Source: Bacillota bacterium (GTDB lineage: Bacteria; Bacillota; Clostridia; Lachnospirales; WQUN01). From it: DNA of 14,031 nt. The translations under genes were made by a program, and so were the position numbers. The stretch spans positions 1 to 14,031 of the forward strand of contig WQUN01000081.1 of NCBI GenBank assembly GCA_009782085.1. The letters run 5' to 3'. How positions within the stretch are numbered: position 1 is the first letter of the stretch; every line of letters begins with the position of its first letter. A model generated the notes under the pieces. It saw only the letters and a program-made list of their open reading frames with translations. It was not told the origin of the DNA and ran no database searches. This document shows positions 14,003 through 14,031 of the stretch, piece by piece.

Positions 14003-14031
14003 CGAAGCGAAGGATCTTAAGATTCTTCGGC
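13991..14031 (+). repeat. Dispersed intergenic element, copy B, with inverted partner
   Basis: A full copy of the element (13991-14019) matches the one at 1691 in 24 of 29 bases. It runs into an inverted repeat: arms CGAAGGATCTT / AAGATTCTTCG at 14008-14029, with one mismatch. The right arm resembles the end of copy A in reverse, so the window probably ends inside a second, head-to-head copy. Confidence 0.75.

Overview
The window is a GC-rich, densely coded bacterial segment with clear Shine-Dalgarno sites. It looks like an accessory carbohydrate-utilisation locus. The LplB/YtcP-type ABC permeases, the LacI-type regulator embedded in the operon, and the mix of a URO-D-like protein, a creatininase-family protein, a heparinase II/III-like protein and a GH94-like phosphorylase suggest a high-GC anaerobic or gut/sediment-type member of the Bacillota (Clostridia/Paenibacillus-like gene content). 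This is inference from gene content only; no phylogenetic marker gene is present.

Layout. Positions 1-3879 hold four co-directional plus-strand genes: the 3' end of a glycosidase-like gene cut by the window edge, a creatininase-family amidohydrolase, a xylose-isomerase-like TIM-barrel protein and a URO-D/methyltransferase-like protein. They meet, only 4 bp away, a minus-strand series that fills the rest of the window. Read 5'->3' on the minus strand (right to left), that series is: permease 1 (13774-12818), permease 2 (12805-11927), LacI-type regulator (11922-10900), heparinase II/III-like protein (10906-9017), carbon-nitrogen hydrolase (8959-7979), GH94-like phosphorylase (7991-5661), and a GH42 beta-galactosidase-like enzyme (5470-3884). 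Most of these overlap or are separated by only a few bases, so they probably form one operon. The last gene, GH42, sits behind a 190-bp gap and might have its own promoter.

How the genes may work together (inference): the two permeases import an oligosaccharide, probably with a binding protein lying outside the window and a shared ATPase. The lyase-like, GH42 and GH94 enzymes would break it down inside the cell, the phosphorylase giving a sugar-1-phosphate. The isomerase-like protein, the creatininase and nitrilase-superfamily hydrolases and the URO-D-like protein could remove or rearrange unusual decorations (uronate, amide, methyl). The LacI-type protein would regulate the set. The substrate cannot be read from the sequence.

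The intergenic DNA is unusually rich in short repeats. There is a 17-copy heptamer array directly upstream of the first permease, with a decayed four-unit relative upstream of GH42. A dispersed TGTCAT(T/C)C(C/T)GAG-type element occurs at three places, and at the right edge it forms part of a 24-bp triplicate. There are also small 9-bp and 10-bp tandem duplications. No tRNA, rRNA, CRISPR array, insertion sequence or convincing intrinsic terminator was seen.
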